DNA from: Eshraghiella sp045129695
GTDB lineage: Bacteria > Bacillota > Clostridia > Lachnospirales > Lachnospiraceae
DNA length: 64,000 bases
Assembly (NCBI GenBank): GCA_045129695.1
Contig: JBGVJZ010000005.1
Span: 10,888-74,887, forward strand
Direction of reading: 5' to 3'
Shown: one piece after another, positions 40,767-49,288 of the stretch
How positions within the stretch are numbered: the first letter of the stretch is position 1
Layout of the letters: each line of letters opens with the position of its first letter
The notes under the pieces: generated by a model
What the model saw: only the letters and a program-made list of their open reading frames with translations
The model's database searches: none
Told to the model about the DNA's origin: nothing
Program-made: the position numbers and the translations under genes

Positions 40767-42014
40767 TCACAGCTCCGCAAGTCTTTCAAGTGCTACATAT
40801 AGCTGTGAGATTTTGTACCAGGTAGGAAAATTAACATTACCTGTTACAGGTAAGTCAAATATCCGTTGAAATGCTTTCACTGCATCAGCAGTTCTCTCAC
40901 CATAAATACCATCAATTGATAAAGATGGTATATTGCTGTAGGTATCCCGAATAGCGACTAATTGTTCCTGTATGGTTCTGACAGCAGTCCCGGCAGAACT
41001 AATGGTTAAAACTTCTCCCGGAAATGACAGAGGTATTCCGCTAACCTCCTCGGCAGTGTTAATATATATGTTGCTGCCATAGTAAGTCCTTAAAATCTGT
41101 AAAGCTGTATAATTATTATCTCCAAGTGATTTTGAGCCCCATTGGCTCATTCCGCTGCAGGTAGTCCGTTTGCCATCACAATACTGCGTTAAAAGAGGTT
41201 GTTTAATGTTAGGTCTTGATACATAATCTGCAAAGACCTCATCGACAATGGCAGAGATATCTTCAAAAAAAGTTCTGTCTCTGGTCCATTTGTGGTCAAA
41301 AGCGGTTGAGGAGGTTATGGTAAAATCATAGCCTTTGTTGCGGTACCACTCAGTGTATACTCTGTTAAGTGTAAAAGAAATGATGGCAATAATATTCGCA
41401 ATCAGAGTTTCTCTCGGCCATGTAGGGTATATTTCACTGCATGCAACGTTTTTAATATAATCCGGAAAGCGTACGGTAAAATTAGGTGCTGTAGAATCAC
41501 TTGGAACTCCATCGTGAACCACTACAAGCTCAGGAACTACTACTTTATCCAATACGATTTCACCTGACATATCCATAGGCTTTATCTCGCTTTCAGGAAT
41601 TTTTGGAGGGTAATCGCCAAACAAAGTGTTAGGACCAATTACTATAACTGTTGCGGCGGGGTTAATGGCTGTAGGGGTTAATCTGATATTTTGTACGGAA
41701 GTCTGACCGGAAAATAATTCGGCACCGCTGACAGAGAATGGGGCAAAACCTGCAGCTCTGATAACGATGTTATATTCAGAAAATGGCTGTTCAACTCCCG
41801 GCTCGCTGCTGTATTCCAGAGGAGGTGCCGGAAGTGTGATTGTAGGTGTTTGCCCATTGGAATCTGTTGTGACCTCCTCCAGTATGCTTTCAGGTGCACC
41901 TGTATAGGAGATATCTGCAATTGCACCTTCTACAGGTCTTCCTCTTTCATCTGTAATATCAACACGAAGATTTCCTTCGTCAACAAAGTCCTGCATAATT
42001 CGAAGCTGATTCAT
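40767..42014 (-). CDS. SpoIID-like protein with peptidoglycan-binding domain
   Basis: 415 residues without a signal peptide. The order is: an N-terminal carboxypeptidase-regulatory-like beta domain (LRVDITDERGRPVEGAIADI, about 16-110); a central region resembling SpoIID/LytB (PRETLIANIIAII, TAFDHKW, then CSGMSQWGSKSLGDNNYTA and LRTYYGS); and a C-terminal PG_binding_1 domain (SIDGIYGERTADAVKAFQ). SpoIID proteins are lytic transglycosylases or amidase enhancers in sporulation. The Arg and Glu usually conserved are not certain here, so activity is unproven. A sporulation-type -10 lies upstream. Confidence 0.65.
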   Translation of the reverse strand: MNQLRIMQDFVDEGNLRVDITDERGRPVEGAIADISYTGAPESILEEVTTDSNGQTPTITLPAPPLEYSSEPGVEQPFSEYNIVIRAAGFAPFSVSGAELFSGQTSVQNIRLTPTAINPAATVIVIGPNTLFGDYPPKIPESEIKPMDMSGEIVLDKVVVPELVVVHDGVPSDSTAPNFTVRFPDYIKNVACSEIYPTWPRETLIANIIAIISFTLNRVYTEWYRNKGYDFTITSSTAFDHKWTRDRTFFEDISAIVDEVFADYVSRPNIKQPLLTQYCDGKRTTCSGMSQWGSKSLGDNNYTALQILRTYYGSNIYINTAEEVSGIPLSFPGEVLTISSAGTAVRTIQEQLVAIRDTYSNIPSLSIDGIYGERTADAVKAFQRIFDLPVTGNVNFPTWYKISQLYVALERLAEL

Positions 42015-42047
42015 TTAATTCTCTCAAACTCATAAATGTATTCGTAT

Positions 42048-42056
42048 TAATATATG
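42048..42056 (-). promoter_or_regulatory. Sporulation-type -10 element (possible)
   Basis: Minus strand CATATATTA matches the CATANNNTA -10 of sigma-E/sigma-K, placed about 33 bases before the start codon, with ATATATC 16 bases upstream as a poor -35. No vegetative promoter is evident. Confidence 0.3.
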
Positions 42057-42098
42057 CAGGAAAAGAATTTTTGATATATTTTAATTAACCATACCTGA

Positions 42099-42127
42099 TA
42101 GACAGCCGATTTTTTTTGTGCTATAAT
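42099..42127 (+). promoter_or_regulatory. Promoter of argS
   Basis: TAGACA (42099-42104), 17-base spacer, TATAAT (42122-42127), 32 bases before the start. Confidence 0.75.
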
Positions 42128-42159
42128 CAACCCAAATTTATAACATATACGAGGTAGTA

Positions 42160-43926
42160 ATGAAGAAGATATTAGAACAGATTACGGAAATAGTCAGCAA
42201 TGCTTTTGCGGATTGTGGATATGATGCGAAATATGGCAAAACAGGAATCTCCAACAGACCTGATTTGTGCCAGTTTCAGTGTAATGGTGCGATGGCAGCA
42301 GCCAAGGAATATCATAAAGCACCTTTTATGATTGGCGACGAGATTGTGGCAAAGCTTGCAGATAATTCTGCATTTAAGAGTATTGAGTGTGTTAAGCCGG
42401 GCTTTATTAATATAGTTATGAGTGATGAATTTATCGGTGATTATGTACGTGGTATGGAGTCAGAAGAGAAATTCGGCTGTGACTGTGAAGCCAAGGACGA
42501 TACGATTTTTATTGATTATGGCGGAGCCAATGTTGCCAAGCCACTCCATATCGGACATCTTCGTTCAGCTGTTATCGGTGAGAGTGTTAAGAGAATCTGT
42601 GCTTATGCAGGTTATAAGACTGTCGGTGACGTTCATCTTGGTGACTGGGGACTCCAGATGGGACTTATCATTATGGAGCTTAAAGAGCGTAAACCAAAGC
42701 TTCCGTATTTTGATGAAAGTTTTGAGGGAGAGTATCCTACAGAAGCACCATTTACAATCTCTGAATTGGAAGAGATTTATCCATGTGCAAGCGGTAAGTC
42801 CAAAGAGAATGAGGAATTTAAGAAGGCAGCACAGCAGGCAACCTATGAGCTTCAGAGCGGAAGACGCGGATATATGGCATTATGGAAGCATATCATTAAT
42901 GTATCTGTAACTGATTTGAAGAAAAATTACGATAATCTGAATGTACATTTTGACTTATGGAAAGGCGAAAGTGATGCCCAGCCATACATCCCTGATATGG
43001 TTCAGGATATGATAGACAGAGAAATTGCTTACGAGAGTCAGGGTGCGATTGTAGTTGATATAGCAGAAGAAGGAGATTCCAAGGAGTTCCCGCCATGTAT
43101 TATCCGTAAATCGGACGGAGCGGCTAACTATGAGACCTCCGACCTTGCTACGCTTATTGAGAGAGAAGAACTCTATTCTCCAAAGGCATATATTTATCTT
43201 GCTGATAAGAGACAGGATCTTCATTATACACAATTCTTCCGTGTTGCTAAGAAAGCCGGAATTGTTGGAGCGGATACTGACCTTAAGTTTATAGGATTCG
43301 GTACAATGAATGGAAGTGACGGCAAGCCGTTTAAGACCAGACAGGGTGGAGTACTCCGTCTTGAATATCTTATTAAGGAAATAGAAGATAAGGTATATGA
43401 GAGAATTATGGAGAATCGTACTGTCGAAGAATCTGAGGCAAGGGATACAGCCAAGATTGTAGGACTTGCTGCACTTAAATATGGAGATTTGTCCAATCAG
43501 GCGTCCAAGGATTATGTGTTTGATATTGACAGATTTACTTCTTTTGAAGGCGATACAGGTCCATATATCCTTTATACAATTGTAAGAATTAAGTCGATTC
43601 TTAAGAAGTTTGAGGCGGAGGGCGGTGATGTTGCCGGATGTAAGATAATTAATCCTGTGACAGAGAGTGAGACGAGCTTAATGCTTGCACTTTCAAATCT
43701 CAGCGAGGTTATTAACAGTGCATTCAATGAGACGGCACCTCACAAGATTTGTAAATATATTTATGATTTATCCAATGCGTTTAATCACTTCTATCATGAG
43801 ACTAAGATTCTCTCTGAAAGTGATGTAGTTAAAAAAGAGGGCTATATTGCACTTATCAATTTAGCCAAGAACGTGCTTATTACATGTACAGATTTGCTTG
43901 GAATTGAAGCACCGGAGAGAATGTAA
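42160..43926 (+). CDS. argS: Arginyl-tRNA synthetase
   Basis: Class I synthetase charging tRNA-Arg. The HIGH signature is in GGANVAKPLHIGHLRSAVIG. The N-terminal Add1 tRNA-contact domain (about 1-110) and the C-terminal DALR anticodon domain (about 460-588) are in place. The KMSKS loop is degenerate (GKPFKTRQGG), as in many ArgRS. GAGGT precedes the ATG. No T-box is visible, in contrast to aspS and cysE-cysS. Single gene between promoter and terminator. Confidence 0.96.
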   Translation: MKKILEQITEIVSNAFADCGYDAKYGKTGISNRPDLCQFQCNGAMAAAKEYHKAPFMIGDEIVAKLADNSAFKSIECVKPGFINIVMSDEFIGDYVRGMESEEKFGCDCEAKDDTIFIDYGGANVAKPLHIGHLRSAVIGESVKRICAYAGYKTVGDVHLGDWGLQMGLIIMELKERKPKLPYFDESFEGEYPTEAPFTISELEEIYPCASGKSKENEEFKKAAQQATYELQSGRRGYMALWKHIINVSVTDLKKNYDNLNVHFDLWKGESDAQPYIPDMVQDMIDREIAYESQGAIVVDIAEEGDSKEFPPCIIRKSDGAANYETSDLATLIEREELYSPKAYIYLADKRQDLHYTQFFRVAKKAGIVGADTDLKFIGFGTMNGSDGKPFKTRQGGVLRLEYLIKEIEDKVYERIMENRTVEESEARDTAKIVGLAALKYGDLSNQASKDYVFDIDRFTSFEGDTGPYILYTIVRIKSILKKFEAEGGDVAGCKIINPVTESETSLMLALSNLSEVINSAFNETAPHKICKYIYDLSNAFNHFYHETKILSESDVVKKEGYIALINLAKNVLITCTDLLGIEAPERM

Positions 43927-43936
43927 GAATTAATAA

Positions 43937-43971
43937 AAGCCTTTCACAGCTTTATAAGTTGTGAAAGGCTT
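43937..43971. terminator. Bidirectional terminator after argS
   Basis: At least 12-bp stem (43937-43948 with 43960-43971) followed by AATTTG, with A-rich sequence on the left. The end of the minus-strand transferase gene lies inside it. Confidence 0.85.
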
Positions 43972-44567
43972 AATTTGTATATAGAGAAATCTGCATTCTT
44001 ATCATAAGAAGCACTTGTCATATATTTGTCAGGTTCGATAAAAACAGAGTTGATATTTATTCCTCTTGGAGATAATGTTTTGATATCCTTAAAGACAATG
44101 CCCTTGCCGCTTAGCTTCGCAAGAGCCTCTTTAACGGACCATATTCTGCAAAATTCCAAATCAGGTTCAGTTGAATTGGTTATTTTTATTATTTCCTCTT
44201 CAGAGCATATTCTGGAAATATGATTAAGTGAGGATTGTCGCGCATCCTGAATGTCCAGTCCTACAGCCATGTCACTAAAAATACAGGCGGCAGCACCATT
44301 ACAATGACTGATATTAAAATGAATGTCAGGATATGCCTTTAAATATGGTTTACCATCCGCAGTTATGTCAAAATCCGGTAAAGCTGTTTCCTTATATATA
44401 TTGCGAAATCCATACAGGAAAATCAGATAACCAAGTATGCATGAAATCCTTCCACCGTTGTGTCTGAAACGTAGTGATTTTTCCCTGCGTTTTGGCGGAA
44501 GCTTATCTATAAGCTGTTGTTCAATTTCAGGCGTTATTTTGTCATACTCTGAAAAAAGATATATCAT
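43944..44567 (-). CDS. 4'-phosphopantetheinyl transferase superfamily protein
   Basis: 207-residue Sfp-type enzyme that moves phosphopantetheine from CoA to a serine of carrier proteins. The two signature regions are present: HFNISHCNGAAACIFS with VGLDIQ (Mg-binding Asp) and FCRIWSVKEALAKLSGKG (Trp-x-x-Lys-Glu-Ala). Last gene of the thiX-thiY-thiZ transcript; its start is 3 bases after the thiZ stop, although thiamine uptake has no known need for it. The acyl carrier protein of the Dlt-like operon is a possible client in this window. Confidence 0.88.
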   Translation of the reverse strand: MIYLFSEYDKITPEIEQQLIDKLPPKRREKSLRFRHNGGRISCILGYLIFLYGFRNIYKETALPDFDITADGKPYLKAYPDIHFNISHCNGAAACIFSDMAVGLDIQDARQSSLNHISRICSEEEIIKITNSTEPDLEFCRIWSVKEALAKLSGKGIVFKDIKTLSPRGININSVFIEPDKYMTSASYDKNADFSIYKLSLSQLIKL

Positions 44568-44570
44568 TAA

Positions 44571-45311
44571 TTAGTCTCCAATGGCGTTAATAATTCTTTT
44601 CTTATAGTGGAGAAAATTCTCGGATACCAACAGATTTTCATGGCGCACATCAGATGAGGCAATAACAATTTCCTCTGTAATAGCGGCAGGGCTCTGACTT
44701 AAAATATAAATTCTGTCAGAGAGCAGTATTGCTTCGTCTATATCATGGGTTATGAATAATGTTGAGAGATTTATCTGTTTCATTATATTCATATACCACC
44801 TGTGCATATTACTTTTTGTTAAAGTGTCCAGTGCGGAAAATGGTTCATCGAGCAGTGCAATTCTGTCTGAAAACATATAGGTTCTGAGCAGTGCTGCACG
44901 CTGGCGCATTCCTCCGGATAACTGGTGGGGATATTTTGACTGTGTACCATCAAGTCCAAATTCCTGAAAATGTGAGTCTGCACGCATTCTGGCTTCCTTG
45001 CGGGACATTCCTTTAATAATCATTGGAAGTGCAACATTATCCAGTATGGTTTTGTAAGGCAGAAGTAAATCCTTCTGAAGCATGTAGCTCATGTGTCCCG
45101 ATTGACCTGTTATGTCATTGTTATCAAGGATAACTGTGCCGCTGTCAGGCACAAGGAGACCGGCAATAACATTAAAAAGAGTGGTTTTACCGCTTCCGCT
45201 TACACCCAGTATACTCACAAGCTCACCTTCGTTAAGTGAGATTGATACATTATTCAGTATTTGTCTGTTATCAAATTGAACAGAGATATTCTCCGCTTTT
45301 AATAATGCCAT
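44571..45311 (-). CDS. thiZ: Thiamine-precursor ABC transporter ATP-binding protein
   Basis: 246-residue ABC ATPase of the nitrate/sulfonate/thiamine-precursor group. It has Walker A GVSGSGKTTLF, signature LSGGMRQRAALLR, Walker B ALLDEPFSALD and the H-loop FITHD, all intact. With the binding protein and permease upstream it should import a pyrimidine thiamine precursor (HMP or formyl-aminopyrimidine). The identification rests on the TPP riboswitch in front of the operon. AGGAG precedes the ATG. Confidence 0.9.
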   Translation of the reverse strand: MALLKAENISVQFDNRQILNNVSISLNEGELVSILGVSGSGKTTLFNVIAGLLVPDSGTVILDNNDITGQSGHMSYMLQKDLLLPYKTILDNVALPMIIKGMSRKEARMRADSHFQEFGLDGTQSKYPHQLSGGMRQRAALLRTYMFSDRIALLDEPFSALDTLTKSNMHRWYMNIMKQINLSTLFITHDIDEAILLSDRIYILSQSPAAITEEIVIASSDVRHENLLVSENFLHYKKRIINAIGD

Positions 45312-45341
45312 TTTTAACTCCTAACGTCAATAAAAGAATAA

Positions 45342-46346
45342 CTATTTTGTAAGGTATTCGTTAGTAAAGCCATATCCCTTTGGAATTTCATTTTCGCAGA
45401 GTCCGTTTTCATATACCCATGCAAAAAAGGAATCCCATCTGTCAGCATCAATAATTCCCCAGACTGAAGCATCATCCTGATATTTATCTGCTAACCATTT
45501 CTGGCTTGCAGTACAAAGTTCCAAATCAAGGCCCTCATTGGCTTCCACAAGTATTTTGGCAGCATCCTCAGGATTATTAATGGCATATTCGTAACCTTTT
45601 TTTACTGCTTCAAGGAATTTTCCGGTTGTATCGGAATTATCGTTCATATACTCGCTGTTACCTATAATTATAGGGCTGTAATAGTCGAGCTCCCTGCCAT
45701 AATCCTTGAAATAGAAGAAGTTGGTTTCAAGACCCGCAAGCTCAGTATTAACTCCGTCCCAGCCATAATAAATCCATACTGAATCAATACCGCTGTCAAA
45801 AGCTCCCTGAATATTCTCTACATACTGCGGAATTAATTCTACCTCATTCCAGTTTCCGCCGTCATCCGTAACGACTTTTTTCATAATAGCCTGTTCAATA
45901 GGAAGCTCCCATGTGGCATAGCTGTTTTTACATAGCATGGAAGGAGAGGTAATTCCCAGCTCCTTAGGAGAGATAATTCCTGAGGTATTGTGCTGGATAA
46001 TTGCTGCAATTGCAGTTATAGGTAACTGTTCATCCTCAGGTGCGGCAAATAAAGGAACAAGATAGTCCTGAAAGCTGATTCCAAACTGAGCGGTACCTGA
46101 GCCGACAACGGCTTCAGCACCGGATTCAAGAGCTTCGATTATCTCAACCTCAATTCCTGCGTCTTCAAAATATCCGAGCTTGTCTGCAACATAAATCCCG
46201 GTGTGGTTAGTGTTAGGTGTCCAGTCAAGTGCAATTGTGATTTTTTCTGTGTCAGAGTTCTTATTGGTATTATTGGCACAGCCACAGATAGCTGACATAA
46301 GCAGTGCAGCGGTTGTGACTGATAAAAATAAATTATTTTTTTTCAT
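45342..46346 (-). CDS. thiY: Thiamine-precursor ABC transporter substrate-binding lipoprotein
   Basis: 334-residue lipoprotein of the NMT1/THI5 family, with a signal peptide ending near CGC. The ligand segment LDWTPNTNHTGIYVADKLGYF is the hallmark of hydroxymethylpyrimidine-binding proteins. GTAQFGISFQDYL and the later aromatic residues form the rest of the pocket. AAAGGAA precedes the ATG, and its start overlaps the end of the permease gene by 14 bases. Confidence 0.9.
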   Translation of the reverse strand: MKKNNLFLSVTTAALLMSAICGCANNTNKNSDTEKITIALDWTPNTNHTGIYVADKLGYFEDAGIEVEIIEALESGAEAVVGSGTAQFGISFQDYLVPLFAAPEDEQLPITAIAAIIQHNTSGIISPKELGITSPSMLCKNSYATWELPIEQAIMKKVVTDDGGNWNEVELIPQYVENIQGAFDSGIDSVWIYYGWDGVNTELAGLETNFFYFKDYGRELDYYSPIIIGNSEYMNDNSDTTGKFLEAVKKGYEYAINNPEDAAKILVEANEGLDLELCTASQKWLADKYQDDASVWGIIDADRWDSFFAWVYENGLCENEIPKGYGFTNEYLTK

Positions 46347-47118
46347 TTTTGGTATTCCTTTCCCATGGCATTACAAGCCATTTAATAACTGATACAAGCA
46401 TTATCAGAAGTAAGCTTACTGCAGCAATAAAAAATATTACCGCAAACATTTTGTCATAAGCAAAAGACTTACGTACCCTTGTCATGTACACTCCAAGTCC
46501 CCGTGTTCCGCCAAGCCATTCGGAAATTACCGCACCCACAATTGAGTAGGAAACCGAAATTTTAAGACCGGCGAAAAAGTGGCTTAGGGAAGCAGGAAGT
46601 TTTATGTGGATTAACTGTTGTATAGAATTTGCACCCATTGATTTCATTAATTTCAATGAATCCTTATCCACAGAGGCAAAGCCGTCAAGCAGACTGATTG
46701 TAATTGGGAAAAAAGTAGTAATCACAATCAGAATTATTTTTGGAAGGACTCCGTAGCCAAACCATAAAAGCAGAAGGGGTGCAATTGCAATTGATGGAAT
46801 GGTCTGTGATACTACAAGCAAAGGGTATACTGCGTTGCGTATTACCGTACATGAGTCCATTGCTATTGCAATGATGAAGCTTATGACAATTCCTATTGCA
46901 AGTCCTGTCAATGCCTCATAAATGCTGGTAAGACTGTGTTTACACAAAATCAGAAAATCCTCCTTTAATGCACACCATACTTTTACAGGACTTGGCATCA
47001 TATATGATGGCATTGCGCCTGCTGTGGACAGAATTTGCCATACAATGATTATAAGTATAACTGCAAAAAAAGGTGGCAGAGCTTTAGATATGATTTTACC
47101 GGTAAAATTTTTGTTCAT
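46333..47118 (-). CDS. thiX: Thiamine-precursor ABC transporter permease
   Basis: 261-residue inner-membrane permease of the BPD_transp_1 family with about six helices. The EAA-loop segment is FASVDKDSLKLMKSMGANSIQQL with the following helix, and a C-terminal GAVISEWLGGTRGLGVYMT is typical of the SsuC/ThiX/TauC group. First gene of the operon; AAAGGAG precedes the ATG, immediately after the riboswitch terminator. Confidence 0.9.
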   Translation of the reverse strand: MNKNFTGKIISKALPPFFAVILIIIVWQILSTAGAMPSYMMPSPVKVWCALKEDFLILCKHSLTSIYEALTGLAIGIVISFIIAIAMDSCTVIRNAVYPLLVVSQTIPSIAIAPLLLLWFGYGVLPKIILIVITTFFPITISLLDGFASVDKDSLKLMKSMGANSIQQLIHIKLPASLSHFFAGLKISVSYSIVGAVISEWLGGTRGLGVYMTRVRKSFAYDKMFAVIFFIAAVSLLLIMLVSVIKWLVMPWERNTKNEKK

Positions 47119-47136
47119 AATAAGCTCCTTTGCGGA

Positions 47137-47164
47137 ATATAAAAGCCCCGGAGAAATCCGAGGC
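47137..47164 (-). terminator. Riboswitch-controlled terminator
   Basis: Minus-strand hairpin with a 7-bp GC-rich stem (47158-47164 with 47145-47151) followed by TTTTATATT. It lies between the TPP aptamer and the thiX ribosome binding site. Confidence 0.75.
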
Positions 47165-47210
47165 TGGTAAGGCTGTATAAAAAATACACCATATTATATT
47201 ATGGTCATAT

Positions 47211-47314
47211 ACATCCCTACGCCGGCATTACCCGGATCAGGTACGAGACAAAATGCCTCAAGGGTCGAAGCATTATGGTAGCTTCCTCTCAGCCTGACTC
47301 ATCAGGCTCCCCTA
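47211..47314 (-). ncRNA. TPP riboswitch (THI element)
   Basis: On the minus strand the conserved parts occur in order: GGGGAGCC, CTGAGAGG, ACCCTT, ACCTGATCCGGGTAATGCC and GGCGTAGGGA. This is the full thiamine-pyrophosphate aptamer. Binding of TPP should favour the downstream terminator and shut off the precursor transporter. Confidence 0.96.
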
Positions 47315-47323
47315 GCAAGAAGA

Positions 47324-47352
47324 AGTGTACAACTAAATAATTTTAATGTCAA
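47324..47352 (-). promoter_or_regulatory. Promoter of the thi operon
   Basis: Minus strand TTGACA (47347-47352), 17-base spacer, TACACT (47324-47329), just ahead of the TPP aptamer. Confidence 0.75.
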
Positions 47353-47463
47353 CACAAATTTGTATGTAATTTCATTACAATGCTCATACTTGAAATATTA
47401 TCCACTTCGTTTTATAATATTTAAAATATGCGTTTATGCGTAGAACAATAAAGGAGAATAATG

Positions 47464-48291
47464 ATGTCAGATAAACAATGCAATAAATCCGATTGTACTG
47501 CTTCAGATTGCAAGAATTGTGTACACAATGCGAATAGAGATGAGAATATAAACTTTGAGAATCATAACAATATTAAAAATGTTATTGGTATTGTCAGCGG
47601 TAAAGGCGGTGTCGGCAAATCAACTGTAACGGCACTTATTGCAAGAAAACTTGCTAATGCAGGATATAAGGTTGGCATACTTGACGGAGATATTACCGGA
47701 CCTTCAATTCCTAAGATGTTCGGACTCAGCGGAATGGTTGAGGTATCGAATTACGGAATGGAGCCTGCGGTGTCAGTTGAGGGCATTAAGATTATTTCAA
47801 TGAATCTTTTGCTTGATAATGAGGAGGACCCGGTTGTTTTCAGAGGACCGATTCTTGCTTCTGCAATTAATCAGTTCTGGAATGAGGTTAACTGGGGTGA
47901 ACTTGATTATCTTCTTGTAGATATGCCTCCTGGAACAGGGGATGTTCCGTTAACCGTATATCAGTCACTCCCTGTAACAGGTATTGTTATTGTTACATCT
48001 CCTCAGGAGCTTGTGCAGATGATTGTTATGAAGGCTTATAACATGGCTGGGAAGATGAATATTCCTGTGCTGGGACTTGTAGAGAATTACAGTTATTTTG
48101 AATGTCCTGACTGTAATAAGAGATATGATATTTTTGGTACAAGCCATATTGAAGAACTGGCTTCTGATTTGGGGACAGAAATAATTGCAAAACTGCCTAT
48201 AATTCCTGAGGCAGCCAGACAGGCGGATGACGGAGTGGATGGCTTTGACATGATAGAGATTAATTTAGAGCCTATAACAGGTAAGCATTAG
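47464..48291 (+). CDS. mrp: Mrp/NBP35-type P-loop ATPase
   Basis: 275-residue iron-sulfur carrier ATPase of the Mrp/ApbC family. It has a deviant Walker A KGGVGKST and the segments LDGDITGPSIPKMFG and LVDMPPGTGDVPLTV. The N-terminus has a clustered CxxxxCxxxxCxxC pattern, and the C-terminal part has CPDC; both can hold an Fe-S cluster. ATG 47461 and 47464 are both possible; GGAG is 7 bases from 47464. It helps assemble or deliver Fe-S clusters to target proteins. Confidence 0.9.
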   Translation: MSDKQCNKSDCTASDCKNCVHNANRDENINFENHNNIKNVIGIVSGKGGVGKSTVTALIARKLANAGYKVGILDGDITGPSIPKMFGLSGMVEVSNYGMEPAVSVEGIKIISMNLLLDNEEDPVVFRGPILASAINQFWNEVNWGELDYLLVDMPPGTGDVPLTVYQSLPVTGIVIVTSPQELVQMIVMKAYNMAGKMNIPVLGLVENYSYFECPDCNKRYDIFGTSHIEELASDLGTEIIAKLPIIPEAARQADDGVDGFDMIEINLEPITGKH

Positions 48292-48304
48292 GGAGGATTA
48301 TGCT

Positions 48305-49288
48305 ATGAAAAAAGAAAGTATCGGAATTTCAATATGGAGAATAATTTATCCAATACTTATTTTCCTTGGTGTGGATACCATACTGACAATGTTTGTAATG
48401 TATGGATATATGTTCTATGAAATGTTTCAGATGGGAATGGATACATTTGCGAATATGGATTCGGAAATGATTGCACAGGTAACAAAAGAGCTTTTGGAGA
48501 AAATAATGAATTTTACCTATGCAAATTCCCTGTATATAACAATTGTAAGATGTGCAATTCTCGTACCGATTCTGTTTATGCTGATGCGCAAGGATGTTAA
48601 GAGAGATAAGGAGTATGGCAGACACAGGGAATATACTCCATACAACAAAGCAATGCTCCTGATACTGCCTGTTCTTGGAATTGCCGCAGCACTTTCATTT
48701 AATCATGTTGTAATGATGGGACTTGAGATGCTTCAGGATTTCATTAACTGGTTATTAAGAGCTGTCGGAAGCGGAGAATTTGCAATTGATTTGTTTGCAA
48801 GTTTTAATGAAACCTCGGAAATAATTTATTCAGGAAATCTTTTTATACAGATTGTGGCAACCTGTATAGGAGCACCGTTGGTTGAAGAATTGTTATTCAG
48901 AGGACTGGTATATAAGAGAATGAGGACCCGGTTTAAAGCTCTTCCATGCATGATTATATCTTCATTGATTTTTGGTGCAGTTCATGGAAATATAGTACAG
49001 TTTGTATATGCGTTCCTGATTGGCATGATACTTGCATTTGTTTATGAAAAGTTTAAAACTATATGGGCACCTGTAATTTTCCATGCAGGAGCAAATCTTC
49101 TTTCAATTTTGTTTACTTTTATTTTGGGAGACGATGGAATAGGACTTCCTCTTGGAGGATATGTGTTAGTTACAGTAATTGAGCTGGCGATAGTGTTTGT
49201 TTTGGTATTATTAATTGAGAAAAAGGTCAACAGACAGGAAATTAAGCCTGATAAGGCTGAAGAGATATTTGAGGAGCAGAATACATGA
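48305..49288 (+). CDS. CPBP family intramembrane glutamic endopeptidase
   Basis: 327 residues with about eight transmembrane helices. The Abi/CAAX protease motifs are complete: EELLFRG (EExxxR) near residue 200, FGAVHGN (FxxxH) and a distal FHAGAN (HxxxN). Members cleave membrane peptides or act in bacteriocin immunity and prenyl-protein processing; the substrate here is unknown. GGGAGG precedes the ATG. The stop overlaps the next start by 4 bases, so it is co-translated with the glycosyltransferase. Confidence 0.88.
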   Translation: MKKESIGISIWRIIYPILIFLGVDTILTMFVMYGYMFYEMFQMGMDTFANMDSEMIAQVTKELLEKIMNFTYANSLYITIVRCAILVPILFMLMRKDVKRDKEYGRHREYTPYNKAMLLILPVLGIAAALSFNHVVMMGLEMLQDFINWLLRAVGSGEFAIDLFASFNETSEIIYSGNLFIQIVATCIGAPLVEELLFRGLVYKRMRTRFKALPCMIISSLIFGAVHGNIVQFVYAFLIGMILAFVYEKFKTIWAPVIFHAGANLLSILFTFILGDDGIGLPLGGYVLVTVIELAIVFVLVLLIEKKVNRQEIKPDKAEEIFEEQNT

